Below the pieces are notes generated by a model, which was not told the origin of the DNA, did not search any database, and saw only the letters and a list, made by a program, of their open reading frames with translations. This document shows, piece by piece, positions 17,417-25,975 of a stretch of 64,000 nt of DNA. Source of the DNA: Nannocystaceae bacterium. GTDB taxonomy: Bacteria; Myxococcota_A; Polyangia; Nannocystales; Nannocystaceae. The translations under genes were made by a program, and so were the position numbers. The number at the start of each line of letters is the position of its first letter. Positions within the stretch are counted from its first letter, which is position 1. Location of the stretch: contig JAIBBS010000002.1 of NCBI GenBank assembly GCA_019694555.1, positions 1-64,000 on the forward strand. Direction: 5' to 3'.

Positions 17417-17451
17417 GCCGCCGCGACCGCCCGTGACGGCGGTCCGGCGGC
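17417..17451 (+). terminator. Strong 14-bp hairpin downstream of the PAS-like gene
   Basis: Inner arms GACCGCC/GGCGGTC (17425-17431, 17438-17444) enclose CGTGAC and are extended by outer arms GCCGCCG/CGGCGGC (17417-17423, 17445-17451) with a one-base bulge. No T-tract follows. It lies 88 bp after the stop and before the next operon. Confidence 0.5.
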
Positions 17452-17536
17452 GCACGCTGCGTGCCCCGAGGCCGCGGCATCGGGGCTGTCCGAGCCCGGC
17501 GATCGGATGCGATAACCTCCGGAGTCGCACGAACCC

Positions 17537-18322
17537 ATGCCTGCAACCCTCTCCTTGGCGCTCTCGCTGGCAGCGGCCCTGCAGACCGCATGGGTCGGCG
17601 CCGAGCGTGCCGCCTCGGACGGTACGCCGCGCAAGCGCAACCCCGGCGAGTACGGTCCGTTCTTCGAGGACGAGCCGGCCTCGGACACCGCCCACGTCGC
17701 GTCGATGCAGCCCAAGCGCAAGCCGCTGCTCTCGGTCGGCAAGGGTGCGTTCTGCTTCGTCGACGGCAGCTGGTGCCGCACGTCGCTGCTCATCTCCGCG
17801 GGCGTCGCGACCGGCATGCGCTTGCCGGCCAGCAACGCGGGTCCCGACATGCCGTACGGCCAGTTCAGCGTCTACGGCGGCCTGGCCGTGCGCCCGATGA
17901 TGTACGCCGGACGCAAGTGGCATCCGTGGGGCATCGGGCTCGCAGCGTCGTGGTCGCGCGGCACCGGCTCGGTCACCGTGCAGGGCAACGCCGAGGACCA
18001 GGAGGTCCGCGGCAGCGCCCGCACCGACGCGACGCGCGTCGCGTTGCTCAACCAGATCTGGCTGTCGAAGAAGCCCCACGGCCTGCACCTCGATCTCTCG
18101 ATCGGTGCCGTGCGCAGCCAGGTGCTGACCAGCGGCGTCGCGCTGTGGGGCACCCACGCGGAGGTCGGCTTCGGCTTCGGCGGCTGGGCCACGCTCTTCG
18201 CCGGCGGTGACTTCCTCGATCGCGACGCTCGCGTGACCCTGGGTCTGCGCGCGCACGGCATCGCCGCCGCGCCGCTCATCGCCCTCGCGCTCGCCGGCAT
18301 GGCCTTGGGAGGTGCGCTGTGA
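17537..18322 (+). CDS. Secreted, possibly outer-membrane protein (operon gene 1)
   Basis: The protein has 261 residues and no recognised family. It has a signal peptide (LSLALSLAAALQTAWVGA). The mature part alternates polar and hydrophobic residues, with Gly and aromatic residues (YGQFSVYGGLAVRPMMYAG, GIGLAASWSRGTGSVTV), as in outer-membrane beta strands, and ends in a hydrophobic helix (APLIALALAGMALGGAL). One Cys pair is present (FCFVDGSWC). Its GTG-TGA end overlaps the next gene by 4 nt, and that product has similar features, so they probably work together. The 207 bp before it hold the terminator at 17417 and no other gene. Confidence 0.6.
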   Translation: MPATLSLALSLAAALQTAWVGAERAASDGTPRKRNPGEYGPFFEDEPASDTAHVASMQPKRKPLLSVGKGAFCFVDGSWCRTSLLISAGVATGMRLPASNAGPDMPYGQFSVYGGLAVRPMMYAGRKWHPWGIGLAASWSRGTGSVTVQGNAEDQEVRGSARTDATRVALLNQIWLSKKPHGLHLDLSIGAVRSQVLTSGVALWGTHAEVGFGFGGWATLFAGGDFLDRDARVTLGLRAHGIAAAPLIALALAGMALGGAL

Positions 18323-19323
18323 TCGTGACGCTCGCGATGACGACGCTGCTCGCCTGGGGTCCGCCGGAGGTCCAGCGTCCGCGCGGCGCTGCGGGTTCAC
18401 CGGCGATCCCCGAAGCGCCCGCAGAGGCGCCCGCCGAAACCCCGACCGAGGCGCCCACCGAAACCCCGGCCGAAGCGCCCGCGCAGGCGCCGGTCGAAGC
18501 GCCCACCGCGGTGGAGGAACCCGCGGCGACGCAGCCGACACCGCCCACCGCCAAGCGGGGCGAGACCTTCCACGTGGCCGAGGGCAACGTCGGCAAGCCG
18601 CCCTACTACACCGCGCAGGACATCGACGCGCTGCGTCGTCGCCACGGCCTGCCGGCGATGGCCGCACCCGAGACCCGCAAGGTCCGCTGGCACTGCCTGA
18701 TCGCCGATCCGCTGTGCGGCTTCAACGTCGAGGTGCAGGCGATGGGCGCCTTCGCGGCGCGGCTGCGACAGGGCGACGTGCGCGAGAAGTCGGCGCGCAA
18801 GTGGTCCAGCGGCCGCGCGCAGTACGACGTCTGGGTGAACCTTCCGGTGCTGGTCGAGACCCGCGGCACCACCCGCTACACCCGCATGACGCTGGGGCCC
18901 AAGGCCGGCGCGATCTTCAGCGACACCGGGGACACGTGGGGCAACCTCGGTCTGGTCGGACGCTACTGGTTGGGCCGCGGTCGCTTCGCGCCGGCGATCG
19001 AGTTCTCGAGCGCGCTCGCGTTCAAGCTCGCACGCCGTCCGACCAACGACCTCGGCGGCGCGCAGCCCAAGTACGAGATGCAGCGTGGCCCGGTCGGCGT
19101 GACCGGCGACGTGGGCCTGAGCATCGGCGGCTTCGCGTCGCTGGTGATCGGCGGCCAGTACGACAGCCCGCTCGCGCGCGAGGACGTGCCGGAGAAGTTC
19201 CGCACCCAGGCCGCCGGCATGTTCTTCGTGGGCCTGCGCGGCAACATCCTGTGGGGCGCGCCCGCGGCCGCCGCGGTGGTCACCCACGGGCTGACCCAGC
19301 GGTACGCGAAGGAAGCCCGCTGA
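18319..19323 (+). CDS. Secreted protein with Pro/Ala/Glu repeat linker (operon gene 2)
   Basis: The protein has 334 residues, starting at GTG 18319 in a 4-nt GTGA overlap with gene 1. After a short hydrophobic start comes a linker of PAEAP/TPTEAP units (residues about 32-64), then a C-terminal domain rich in Gly and aromatic residues (VWVNLPVLVETRG, AIEFSSALAFKLA, LVIGGQYDSPLA, MFFVGLRGNILWG) that looks like membrane beta strands. A Cys pair (HCLIADPLCGF) mirrors that of gene 1 (FCFVDGSWC). The two may therefore be distant relatives. A strong intrinsic terminator follows at 19332. The function is unknown. Confidence 0.6.
   Translation: MIVTLAMTTLLAWGPPEVQRPRGAAGSPAIPEAPAEAPAETPTEAPTETPAEAPAQAPVEAPTAVEEPAATQPTPPTAKRGETFHVAEGNVGKPPYYTAQDIDALRRRHGLPAMAAPETRKVRWHCLIADPLCGFNVEVQAMGAFAARLRQGDVREKSARKWSSGRAQYDVWVNLPVLVETRGTTRYTRMTLGPKAGAIFSDTGDTWGNLGLVGRYWLGRGRFAPAIEFSSALAFKLARRPTNDLGGAQPKYEMQRGPVGVTGDVGLSIGGFASLVIGGQYDSPLAREDVPEKFRTQAAGMFFVGLRGNILWGAPAAAAVVTHGLTQRYAKEAR
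18412..18510 (+). repeat. In-gene degenerate 24-bp repeat (PAEAPAET-type)
   Basis: About four units of eight codons encode the Ala/Pro/Glu/Thr linker of the 18319-19323 protein. The units differ mainly in Ala/Thr first-position changes (GCC/ACC), as expected for slippage followed by drift. Confidence 0.6.
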
Positions 19324-19331
19324 TCCCGGCC

Positions 19332-19377
19332 CCGCGGTCGACTCGTGCGGCAACGCACGGGTCGACCCGCGGTTTGT
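19332..19377 (+). terminator. Intrinsic terminator, long stem with GCAA loop and T-tract
   Basis: The left arm (19332-19349) and right arm (19354-19372) pair over about 18 bp with one bulged G and one G-T pair, closing on the tetraloop GCAA (19350-19353). The stem is followed by TTTGT. It lies 9 nt after the stop of the two-gene operon and is the clearest terminator in the window. Confidence 0.8.
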
Positions 19378-19477
19378 CGCAGATCGAACGTCGATGGCCT
19401 GCGGATCGCGTCAGTCCAAGCGGCTGCGACCCGAGGAATCGCGCGGGATCGCGCCGCAGGGCCACCTCCGGGGAGCT

Positions 19478-19493
19478 GTGACACGGGCGTGAC
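19478..19493. promoter_or_regulatory. Pho-box-like 11-bp direct repeat, reversed orientation
   Basis: GTGAC at 19478-19482 and 19489-19493 are spaced by 11 bp, about 49 nt before the start at 19542. On the minus strand this reads GTCAC-N6-GTCAC, nearly the same as the site at 59700, but it points away from the downstream gene. AACAAT (19506-19511) is a weak -10 candidate. Confidence 0.35.
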
Positions 19494-19541
19494 CACGAAC
19501 CGTGGAACAATCGCGACAGTCGTGCGTCTCATGGCAACGCC

Positions 19542-21536
19542 ATGCCGCGCACTCTGCTGACCGTCTCCGTCCTCGCTGCGTCGACCCTCAGTGTTGTCTT
19601 CCTCGCCGCGGACGCCCGGTCCAAGGTGCTCCGAGAGCAAGCGGTGATCTCCGAGTTCGGGATGGGCAACTTCGGCCTGCCCTTCCAGATGCAGGACCCC
19701 CCGCTGGGTGACACCCACGCGCCCGCGGCCAAGGCGACCAAGGCCTCGCTGAGCGGCAGCACGATCGTCTCCCTGCGCGACGGCGCGCTGGTGGTCGACG
19801 GCGACAGCGGCAAGCTCCTGCGCACCGACGTCGATGGTGCGCTGGTGGCCGAGCTCGCGATCGGGGCCGACGCGTCGCAGGCCGTCGTCGACACCGCGCA
19901 CTCGCGAGCGTACGTCGTCGATCGCGAGCACGACCGCATCGTGCTGGTCTCGCTCGAGCGCGGCGGGCTCGCGAAGGTCGATGCGTGGCGCACCGCGGCG
20001 GAGCCCTTCGGCGTGGCGCTCTCGCCCGACAACAAGACCCTGCTGGTCACCCACGTCGCGGACCAGAAGCTGATCGCGTTCGAGACCGAGACCGGCCTGC
20101 AGCGCTGGGACATCGAGCTCGGTCCCGAGCCGCGCGGCGTCGCGATCTCGCCCGACGGTCACGAGGCGCTGGTGACGTTCCTGACCTCCGGCGCCGTCGC
20201 CCGCGTGGACCTGCAGGCCAAGCAGCCCAAGCTCTCGTTCGTCTCGCTCGACCCCTCGCCGCCGTCGGCTGCCAACACGCCCAACCGCGCGTTCTTCGGT
20301 GAGCAGGCGCAGGTGCAGGCGCCCGGCGGCAAGGCGCCGGTGTTCAACCCCGAGAAGGGCAAGAGCTTCGCGCGCAACGCCTTCGCGGTCGCGTACGTGG
20401 GCAACGGCCTGGCCGTGATCCCGCACCAGCTGTCGACCCCCGACCTCGCGACCAGCGACTTCGAGGTGCCCTCGGGTGGCTACGGTGGCGGCAACGGCTT
20501 CACCGCGCCGATCAACCACCGCCTCGCGTTCCTCGACACCCCCGACGCCGGCGAGCAGGGCGAGATCCGCACCGCGATGGCGAACACCACGCTGCACCAG
20601 CCGCGCGCGCTCGCGTACGACGGCAACAGCGACACGCTGTACGTCGCCGGCTACGGCTCGGACGACATCATGGCGATCGCGGACGTCTCGCAGTCGAGCG
20701 TCCACCTGGGCTGGCAGCAGTCGGTCGCGGGCAGCAACGGCTGCGCTCCCGACGGCCTCGCGGTCGACGGCGAGAACGGCAACGTGCTGGTGTTCTGCTC
20801 GCTCACGCGCACCGTCGTGCGGCTCAAGGGCGACCCCGACAGCGCCGCCGCGCCGACGGTGGTGTCGACCAGCAAGGAGCTCGCGAAGAGCCACTTCTCG
20901 GCCTCGGAGCTGCGCGGCAAGCAGATCTTCCGCCAGGGCCGCAACGCGCAGATCTCGACCCAGGGCGCGATGGCATGCGCGAGCTGCCACGCCGAGGCCC
21001 GTGCGGACGGCCTGACCTGGTTCCTGCAGGGCCACATCCTGCAGACGCCGTTCCTGTCGGGCCGCCTCGAGGGCACCCATCCGTTCAAGTGGGACGGCCA
21101 GGACGCGAACCTCGAGATCAGCCTCACCAGCACGGTCAAGCGACTCGGCGGTACCGGCATCAGCAACCGCGACGCCAAGGATCTGCAGGCGTTCCTCACC
21201 GCGCTGCCCAAGCCCCGCATCCCCACGGTCGAAGACGACCAGGCGGTCGCCCGCGGCAAGGAGCTGTTCGACAGCACCACCACCGGCTGCCTCAACTGCC
21301 ACGACGGCGCACTCTCGAGCGACGGCAAGCGCCACGACATCGCCAGCGATCTGCCCGCGGTCGACACCCCGTCGCTGATCGGCCTCGCCAGCAGCGCGCC
21401 GTACTACCACGACGGTAGCGCGACCTCGCTCGAGTCGCTGCTGCGCAACAATGGCAGCATCCATGCGATGGGCCGCACCAGCCGCCTCGACGACGCGCAG
21501 ATCAGCGATCTGGTCGCGTACCTCGAGACCCTGTAA
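19542..21536 (+). CDS. Di-heme cytochrome c with N-terminal beta-propeller
   Basis: The protein has 664 residues. A signal or anchor (TVSVLAASTLSVVFLAA) is followed by a YVTN-like propeller (about 60-440; AISPDGHEALVTF, LAYDGNSDTLYVAGYGSDDI). The C-terminus has two c-type heme sites, CASCH (479-483) and CLNCH (583-587), as in the MauG/di-heme peroxidase group. HDIASDLPAVDTPSLIGLASSAPYYHDG, typical of that group, is also present. Such proteins reduce peroxide or oxidise partner proteins in the periplasm. The usual length of the peroxidase alone is about 330-400, so the propeller is an added part. The next gene starts 9 nt after the stop and also encodes a propeller. Confidence 0.82.
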   Translation: MPRTLLTVSVLAASTLSVVFLAADARSKVLREQAVISEFGMGNFGLPFQMQDPPLGDTHAPAAKATKASLSGSTIVSLRDGALVVDGDSGKLLRTDVDGALVAELAIGADASQAVVDTAHSRAYVVDREHDRIVLVSLERGGLAKVDAWRTAAEPFGVALSPDNKTLLVTHVADQKLIAFETETGLQRWDIELGPEPRGVAISPDGHEALVTFLTSGAVARVDLQAKQPKLSFVSLDPSPPSAANTPNRAFFGEQAQVQAPGGKAPVFNPEKGKSFARNAFAVAYVGNGLAVIPHQLSTPDLATSDFEVPSGGYGGGNGFTAPINHRLAFLDTPDAGEQGEIRTAMANTTLHQPRALAYDGNSDTLYVAGYGSDDIMAIADVSQSSVHLGWQQSVAGSNGCAPDGLAVDGENGNVLVFCSLTRTVVRLKGDPDSAAAPTVVSTSKELAKSHFSASELRGKQIFRQGRNAQISTQGAMACASCHAEARADGLTWFLQGHILQTPFLSGRLEGTHPFKWDGQDANLEISLTSTVKRLGGTGISNRDAKDLQAFLTALPKPRIPTVEDDQAVARGKELFDSTTTGCLNCHDGALSSDGKRHDIASDLPAVDTPSLIGLASSAPYYHDGSATSLESLLRNNGSIHAMGRTSRLDDAQISDLVAYLETL

Positions 21537-21545
21537 AACCCCACC

Positions 21546-23699
21546 ATGCTCCGATTGTCGTGCACGGCCCTGGCGCTCGCGCTGGGGCTGACCTCGTCGT
21601 GCCGCCGCGAACCCACCAAGCCGCCGCCGCAGGGCCAGGAAACCCCCCGCGGTAAGCCGACGCTGCAGTCCCTCGAGCCCGGCCCGCGCGTGAAGCACTC
21701 CACTGCGCGGCGTGCTGGCGTCGCGCACTCGGGTGCTATCGACAAGGTGGTGTTGTCGCCCGACGGTCGCGGCGCACTCACGCGCGACGCCATCGGTGGC
21801 GTGCGGCTGTGGACCGCGCTCGACGGCTCGCGCGAGCCGCTGGCGATGCCGATCCGTGCCCCGCAGGCGCTGTCACTGTCGCAGCGCGGCGACGGCTGGC
21901 TGGCCTTCGCGGTCGACGCGACCGGCGGCGCCAAGATCATCGCCATCGACGCGCAGGATCGCATCACGACCAAGGCCGAGCTGCCGCCGTTCGATCCGCT
22001 CATCGAGGGCCACGTGCTCGCGGGCGGCGAGCGGATCCTGGCGCTGTTCCGCGATCACTCGCTGCGCCTGTTCGACGCCGCGGGCAAGGAGCTCGCGCGC
22101 CTCGAGGAGCGCAAGTTCCGGCCCAATGCGTTGCGTGTGACGCCCGACGGCAAGCGGGTGCTCGCGGTGCTCGACGAGCGCAGCGGCAGCACCACCAAGC
22201 TCGAGCTGCAACCCATCGAGCTGGTGCTCGAGGGCAAGGCCTCGATCCGTCGCGCCGGCACGCCGCGGCTGTTCACGTCGCAGGTGGAGATCGGCAGCTC
22301 GACGCTGGGGCTCTCGCCCGATGGCAGCCGCGTCGCGCTGGTCGACAAGTGGAACGGCACGCAGTGGGACCTCGTGGTGCTCGATCTGCGGCACGACACG
22401 CCCGAGCAGCGCTTCTCGGTCATGGCGCAGGCGCACACGGTGCCCGGCGTGGGCTTCGTGAGCCCGACGTCGCTGCTGGCCTCGGCCAACGACGGCAGCG
22501 TGTCGTGGCTGGTCGACACCGAGCGCAAGAGCGTGCACGTCCGCACCGCGCCGCCGCAGGACTTCAACGGTCAGCTGCGTGTGCAGGCCTTCGGTCCCCA
22601 GCGCCACGTCGCCGGCCACGGCAACTGGCTGTACGTCGCCGACACCAAGGACGGCCACCACCACTTCCTGGGCTACCGCAGCCTGCAGGCGACCTCGATC
22701 GCGATCTCGCCCAACGGCAACTCGGTCGCGACGGTGTACCCGCAGGGTCCGGTGTGGATCGAACCGCTGGCGGGCAAGGGCACGGATGTCGCCGCGCTGC
22801 CGACCGATCCGTTCAACGGCGTCTTCAAGGTCCGCTTCATGGACGACGATCGCCTGCTGCTGGTCGACGGCCTCGGCGGCGTGCAGATGGTCGACTGGCA
22901 CACCGGCGAGGTCGTGGCCGAGACCGGCGTCAACGGCTCGATTCGCTCGGTGCAGGTCGCACCCGAGCGCGGGCTGCTGCTCATCGACCGCCACAGCACC
23001 GTGAACGACACGCGGCTGTTCGAGTTCGACGCCAAGGTCGACCACGGCAAGCCCGGCTTCCGCGGGCCCTACATCATCGCCGACACGTCGTATCGCACCG
23101 GGCTGCTGACCCGCGGCGCGCCGGGCCACACCGACGCGGTCATGTGGACGCTCGACAGCAGCAACCGCATGCGCTTCTACACCATGAAGGAGCTGCGCTC
23201 GGATCTCAGCGCCGACGAGGTGAAGGGCAAGGCCATCGATCTCAAGCCCGGTCAGATCGCGCCGCTGGCGATCGATCGACTCGGACGCCACTACGGCGTG
23301 CGCTGGAACGGCAGCCGCATGGAGGTCTTCGTCGACAACGGCGAGCACGTGCGCAGCAAGGCCATCGGCGACGGCTCGGTGAACGAGATCTGGCCCTCCG
23401 CAGACGGCACGCGCTTTCTCGCGGTGAACCAGCGCTCCGGCAGCATGGCCATCACGGTGTACGAGAGCGAGTCGCTCAAGGAGCTGTGGTCGATGTCGAG
23501 CGGCACGTTCCACAACGAGGTCGTGTGGTCGCCCGGCGGCGACTACGTCGGCGTCGCGGCGCCGACCGGCGCGGTGGTGCAGGACGGCAAGACCGGCGAG
23601 TCGGCCTACCAGCGCTGCGGGCTCGACTTCGAGGTACTCGGGACTGCGCCGAGCTCCGCGTTCTCGCTGGTGAACCAACGCACGATCTGCGAGCCCTGA
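21546..23699 (+). CDS. WD40/YVTN-like beta-propeller lipoprotein
   Basis: The protein has 717 residues. The start MLRLSCTALALALGLTSSC is a signal with a lipobox Cys at 19. The rest is a long series of propeller blades with recurring 'SPDG' or 'TPDGKR' turns (VVLSPDGRGALT, RVTPDGKRVLAVLD, AISPNGNSVATV, VVWSPGGDYVGVA), enough for one 7- or 8-bladed propeller or two smaller ones. It begins 9 nt after the di-heme protein, so they are co-expressed; binding of the two propellers is possible. No enzyme motif is seen. Confidence 0.75.
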   Translation: MLRLSCTALALALGLTSSCRREPTKPPPQGQETPRGKPTLQSLEPGPRVKHSTARRAGVAHSGAIDKVVLSPDGRGALTRDAIGGVRLWTALDGSREPLAMPIRAPQALSLSQRGDGWLAFAVDATGGAKIIAIDAQDRITTKAELPPFDPLIEGHVLAGGERILALFRDHSLRLFDAAGKELARLEERKFRPNALRVTPDGKRVLAVLDERSGSTTKLELQPIELVLEGKASIRRAGTPRLFTSQVEIGSSTLGLSPDGSRVALVDKWNGTQWDLVVLDLRHDTPEQRFSVMAQAHTVPGVGFVSPTSLLASANDGSVSWLVDTERKSVHVRTAPPQDFNGQLRVQAFGPQRHVAGHGNWLYVADTKDGHHHFLGYRSLQATSIAISPNGNSVATVYPQGPVWIEPLAGKGTDVAALPTDPFNGVFKVRFMDDDRLLLVDGLGGVQMVDWHTGEVVAETGVNGSIRSVQVAPERGLLLIDRHSTVNDTRLFEFDAKVDHGKPGFRGPYIIADTSYRTGLLTRGAPGHTDAVMWTLDSSNRMRFYTMKELRSDLSADEVKGKAIDLKPGQIAPLAIDRLGRHYGVRWNGSRMEVFVDNGEHVRSKAIGDGSVNEIWPSADGTRFLAVNQRSGSMAITVYESESLKELWSMSSGTFHNEVVWSPGGDYVGVAAPTGAVVQDGKTGESAYQRCGLDFEVLGTAPSSAFSLVNQRTICEP

Positions 23700-23793
23700 G
23701 CGCGAGCCGAGGCCGTCCCGCGACCGGCCGCGCCGGCGCGGACGGTGTTCGCGGCGCACGGCGCCCCGCGATCGCTGCGCCGCCGTCGCACCC

Positions 23794-23826
23794 GCGTCAC
23801 GCGGCTGTCACCGGGCGCGCTACGAT
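23794..23826 (+). promoter_or_regulatory. Pho-box-like promoter of phoB-phoR-phoU
   Basis: GCGTCAC (23794-23800) and CTGTCAC (23805-23811) are spaced by 11 bp, like the two halves of a Pho box (CTGTCAT-N4 repeats). A TACGAT hexamer (23821-23826) begins 10 nt after the box, the distance expected at PhoB-activated promoters, which lack a -35 box. This predicts a start near 23832 and self-activation of phoB. Confidence 0.68.
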
Positions 23827-23852
23827 CCATGCTACCCCCAGGTGGCAACGGG

Positions 23853-24554
23853 ATGACCGCGCAGATCCTCATCGTCGACGACGAAAGCGACCTCGTGTCG
23901 ACCGTCGCGTACAACCTCGAGCGCGAGGGCTTCCGGACGGCCACCGCCGGCACCGGCGAGGCCGCGCTCAAGCTGGCGAACGCCAACCCGACCCCCGACC
24001 TCGTCGTGCTCGATCTGATGCTGCCCGACATCCCCGGCACCGAGGTCTGCCGGCGGCTCAAGCAGTCCGACGCCACGCGCGACATCCCGGTGTTGATGCT
24101 CACCGCCAAGGCCGACCAGGTCGACCGCGTGGTCGGCTTCGAGCTCGGCGCCGACGACTACGTGACCAAGCCCTTCAGCGTCCGCGAGTTGACGCTGCGC
24201 GTGAAGGCGATCCTGCGTCGCACCGAGGCCACCACCGACTCCGGCACGCGCCTGCGCTTCGGTCGGCTGCAGATCGACGTCGACGGCCACCGCGTGTGGA
24301 TCGACGACGCGGAGATCTCGCTGACCGCGCTCGAGTTCCGCCTGCTGCTGGCGCTGGCCCAGCGCAAGGGCCGAGTGCAGACGCGCGATGCCCTGCTCGC
24401 CGACGTCTGGGAGATGAACGGCGAGATCACCACGCGCACCGTCGACACCCACGTCCGACGCCTGCGCAAGAAGCTCGGCGACGCGGCAGAGTGCATCGAG
24501 ACCCTGCGCGGCGTGGGGTACCGATTCCGTCCGGAGTCCATCGCAGGGGCTTGA
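23853..24554 (+). CDS. phoB: Phosphate regulon response regulator
   Basis: The protein has 233 residues: a receiver domain (1-120) with the acidic pair at 9-10, phospho-acceptor Asp54 (VLDLMLPD) and the Lys in YVTKPF, and an OmpR/PhoB winged helix (about 135-228, ending ETLRGVGYRF). The family binds Pho boxes when phosphorylated. ATG 23853, after AGGTGG, is preferred to an ATG at 23829, which would lie before the predicted transcript start. The kinase gene begins 1 nt after the stop and phoU follows, which supports the Pho assignment over other OmpR-type regulators. Confidence 0.88.
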   Translation: MTAQILIVDDESDLVSTVAYNLEREGFRTATAGTGEAALKLANANPTPDLVVLDLMLPDIPGTEVCRRLKQSDATRDIPVLMLTAKADQVDRVVGFELGADDYVTKPFSVRELTLRVKAILRRTEATTDSGTRLRFGRLQIDVDGHRVWIDDAEISLTALEFRLLLALAQRKGRVQTRDALLADVWEMNGEITTRTVDTHVRRLRKKLGDAAECIETLRGVGYRFRPESIAGA

Positions 24555-24555
24555 C

Positions 24556-25932
24556 GTGCTGCCGGCGCGACGCAAGACCGCGACGCTCGGCGCCCTCACC
24601 GGCGCGCAGCTGATCGTCTCGCTCGCGCTGGGCATCGGACTCGGTCGCGTGGCCCCCGAGGCCCGCGTCGCGATCTGGTCGGCGCTGGCGGTGGGCTTGA
24701 TCGTCAGCGTCGCGACCACGGCGCTGGGCCTGGCGTGGGCGCAGCGCGAGCTGTCGCGGACGCTGCGCAGCCTGGTCGCGAGCGTGCAGTCGCGCGAGCC
24801 CCGACCGACGCTGCCCGAGGACACCGAGATCGCGGGTCTCGCAGGCTCGGTCCACCGCATGGCGGACGAGCTCGACACCGCGTTGCGCTCGCTCGCGGCC
24901 GAGCGCGACCGCTTCGAGGCCGTGCTCGAGACCATGGCGCCGGCCGTGCTCGCACTCGACCGCGAGCGCTGCATCGCCACCGCCAACCGCAGCGCACGTC
25001 GACTGTTCGCGCTGCGGGACAGCTGGCAAGGCCGGCCGTTGCTCGAGCAGGTGCGCGCACCGGCGCTGCACGAGCTGCTCGATCGCGTGGCCGCGGGCGA
25101 GCCCGAAACCGCGGAGTTCGAGCTGCCCAGCCCACTGCGCAGCGTGCAGGCCCGCGCGAGCCGCCTGGCCGACGGCGGGCTCGTGGTCGTGGCCGACGAC
25201 GTCACCGACATCCGCCGGCTCGAGCGCGTGCGTCGCGACTTCGTCGCCAACGTCTCGCACGAGCTGCGCACGCCCATCGCGGTGATCCGCGCCAACGCCG
25301 AGACGCTGCTCGACGGCGCGCTGGAACACCCGGAGGCCGCGCGCCGCTTCGTCGAGGCGCTGTACCGCCACGCGGATCGCCTCACGCGCCTGATCGGCGA
25401 TCTGCTCGACATCTCGCGCATCGAGGCCGGCAAGCGCGTGCTCTCGCTCGAGCCGCTGGAGCTGTCCGACCTGACCACCGACGTGATCCTCACGCTCGAA
25501 CAGGACGCCAAGGCCAAGTCCATCTCGTTGCACAGCGAGGTCGACCCCGGCCTGTACGTGATGGGCGATCTCAAGGCGCTCGAGCAGGTGCTCGTGAACC
25601 TGGTCGACAACGCGGTCAAGTACACGCCCGCCGGCGGCCACGTGGAGCTCAGCGCGGCGCGCGACGGCGAGCAGGTGCGCATCGAGGTGCGCGACGACGG
25701 CCCCGGCATCGAGCCGCAGCACGCCAAGCGGATCTTCGAGCGCTTCTATCGCGTCGACAGCGGCCGCTCGCGCGAGGCCGGCGGCACCGGTCTGGGCCTG
25801 TCGATCGTGAAGCACCTGGTCGAGGCGATGGGCGGCAGCGTCGGTGTCGACCCACGCTCTCCACGCGGCTCGATCTTCTGGGTCACGGTGCCACTGGGCG
25901 ACGTGCCCGAGGATGCCGAGAGCGCCGCGTGA
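24556..25932 (+). CDS. phoR: Phosphate regulon sensor histidine kinase
   Basis: The protein has 458 residues. It has two membrane helices (about 12-32 and 40-62) with almost no periplasmic loop, as in PhoR, then a PAS domain (about 115-220), a HisKA domain with His235 in NVSHELRTPIAV, and an ATPase domain with N (LVDNAVKYTP), G1 (DDGPGIE) and G2 (GTGLGLSIVKH) boxes. In the family, signal comes from the phosphate transporter through PhoU rather than from a ligand-binding loop. The GTG start is 1 nt after the phoB stop. Confidence 0.9.
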   Translation: MLPARRKTATLGALTGAQLIVSLALGIGLGRVAPEARVAIWSALAVGLIVSVATTALGLAWAQRELSRTLRSLVASVQSREPRPTLPEDTEIAGLAGSVHRMADELDTALRSLAAERDRFEAVLETMAPAVLALDRERCIATANRSARRLFALRDSWQGRPLLEQVRAPALHELLDRVAAGEPETAEFELPSPLRSVQARASRLADGGLVVVADDVTDIRRLERVRRDFVANVSHELRTPIAVIRANAETLLDGALEHPEAARRFVEALYRHADRLTRLIGDLLDISRIEAGKRVLSLEPLELSDLTTDVILTLEQDAKAKSISLHSEVDPGLYVMGDLKALEQVLVNLVDNAVKYTPAGGHVELSAARDGEQVRIEVRDDGPGIEPQHAKRIFERFYRVDSGRSREAGGTGLGLSIVKHLVEAMGGSVGVDPRSPRGSIFWVTVPLGDVPEDAESAA

Positions 25933-25975
25933 GCGTTGCCCGGCCCCCGGATTCCGCTACGCTAGGACGAACACG

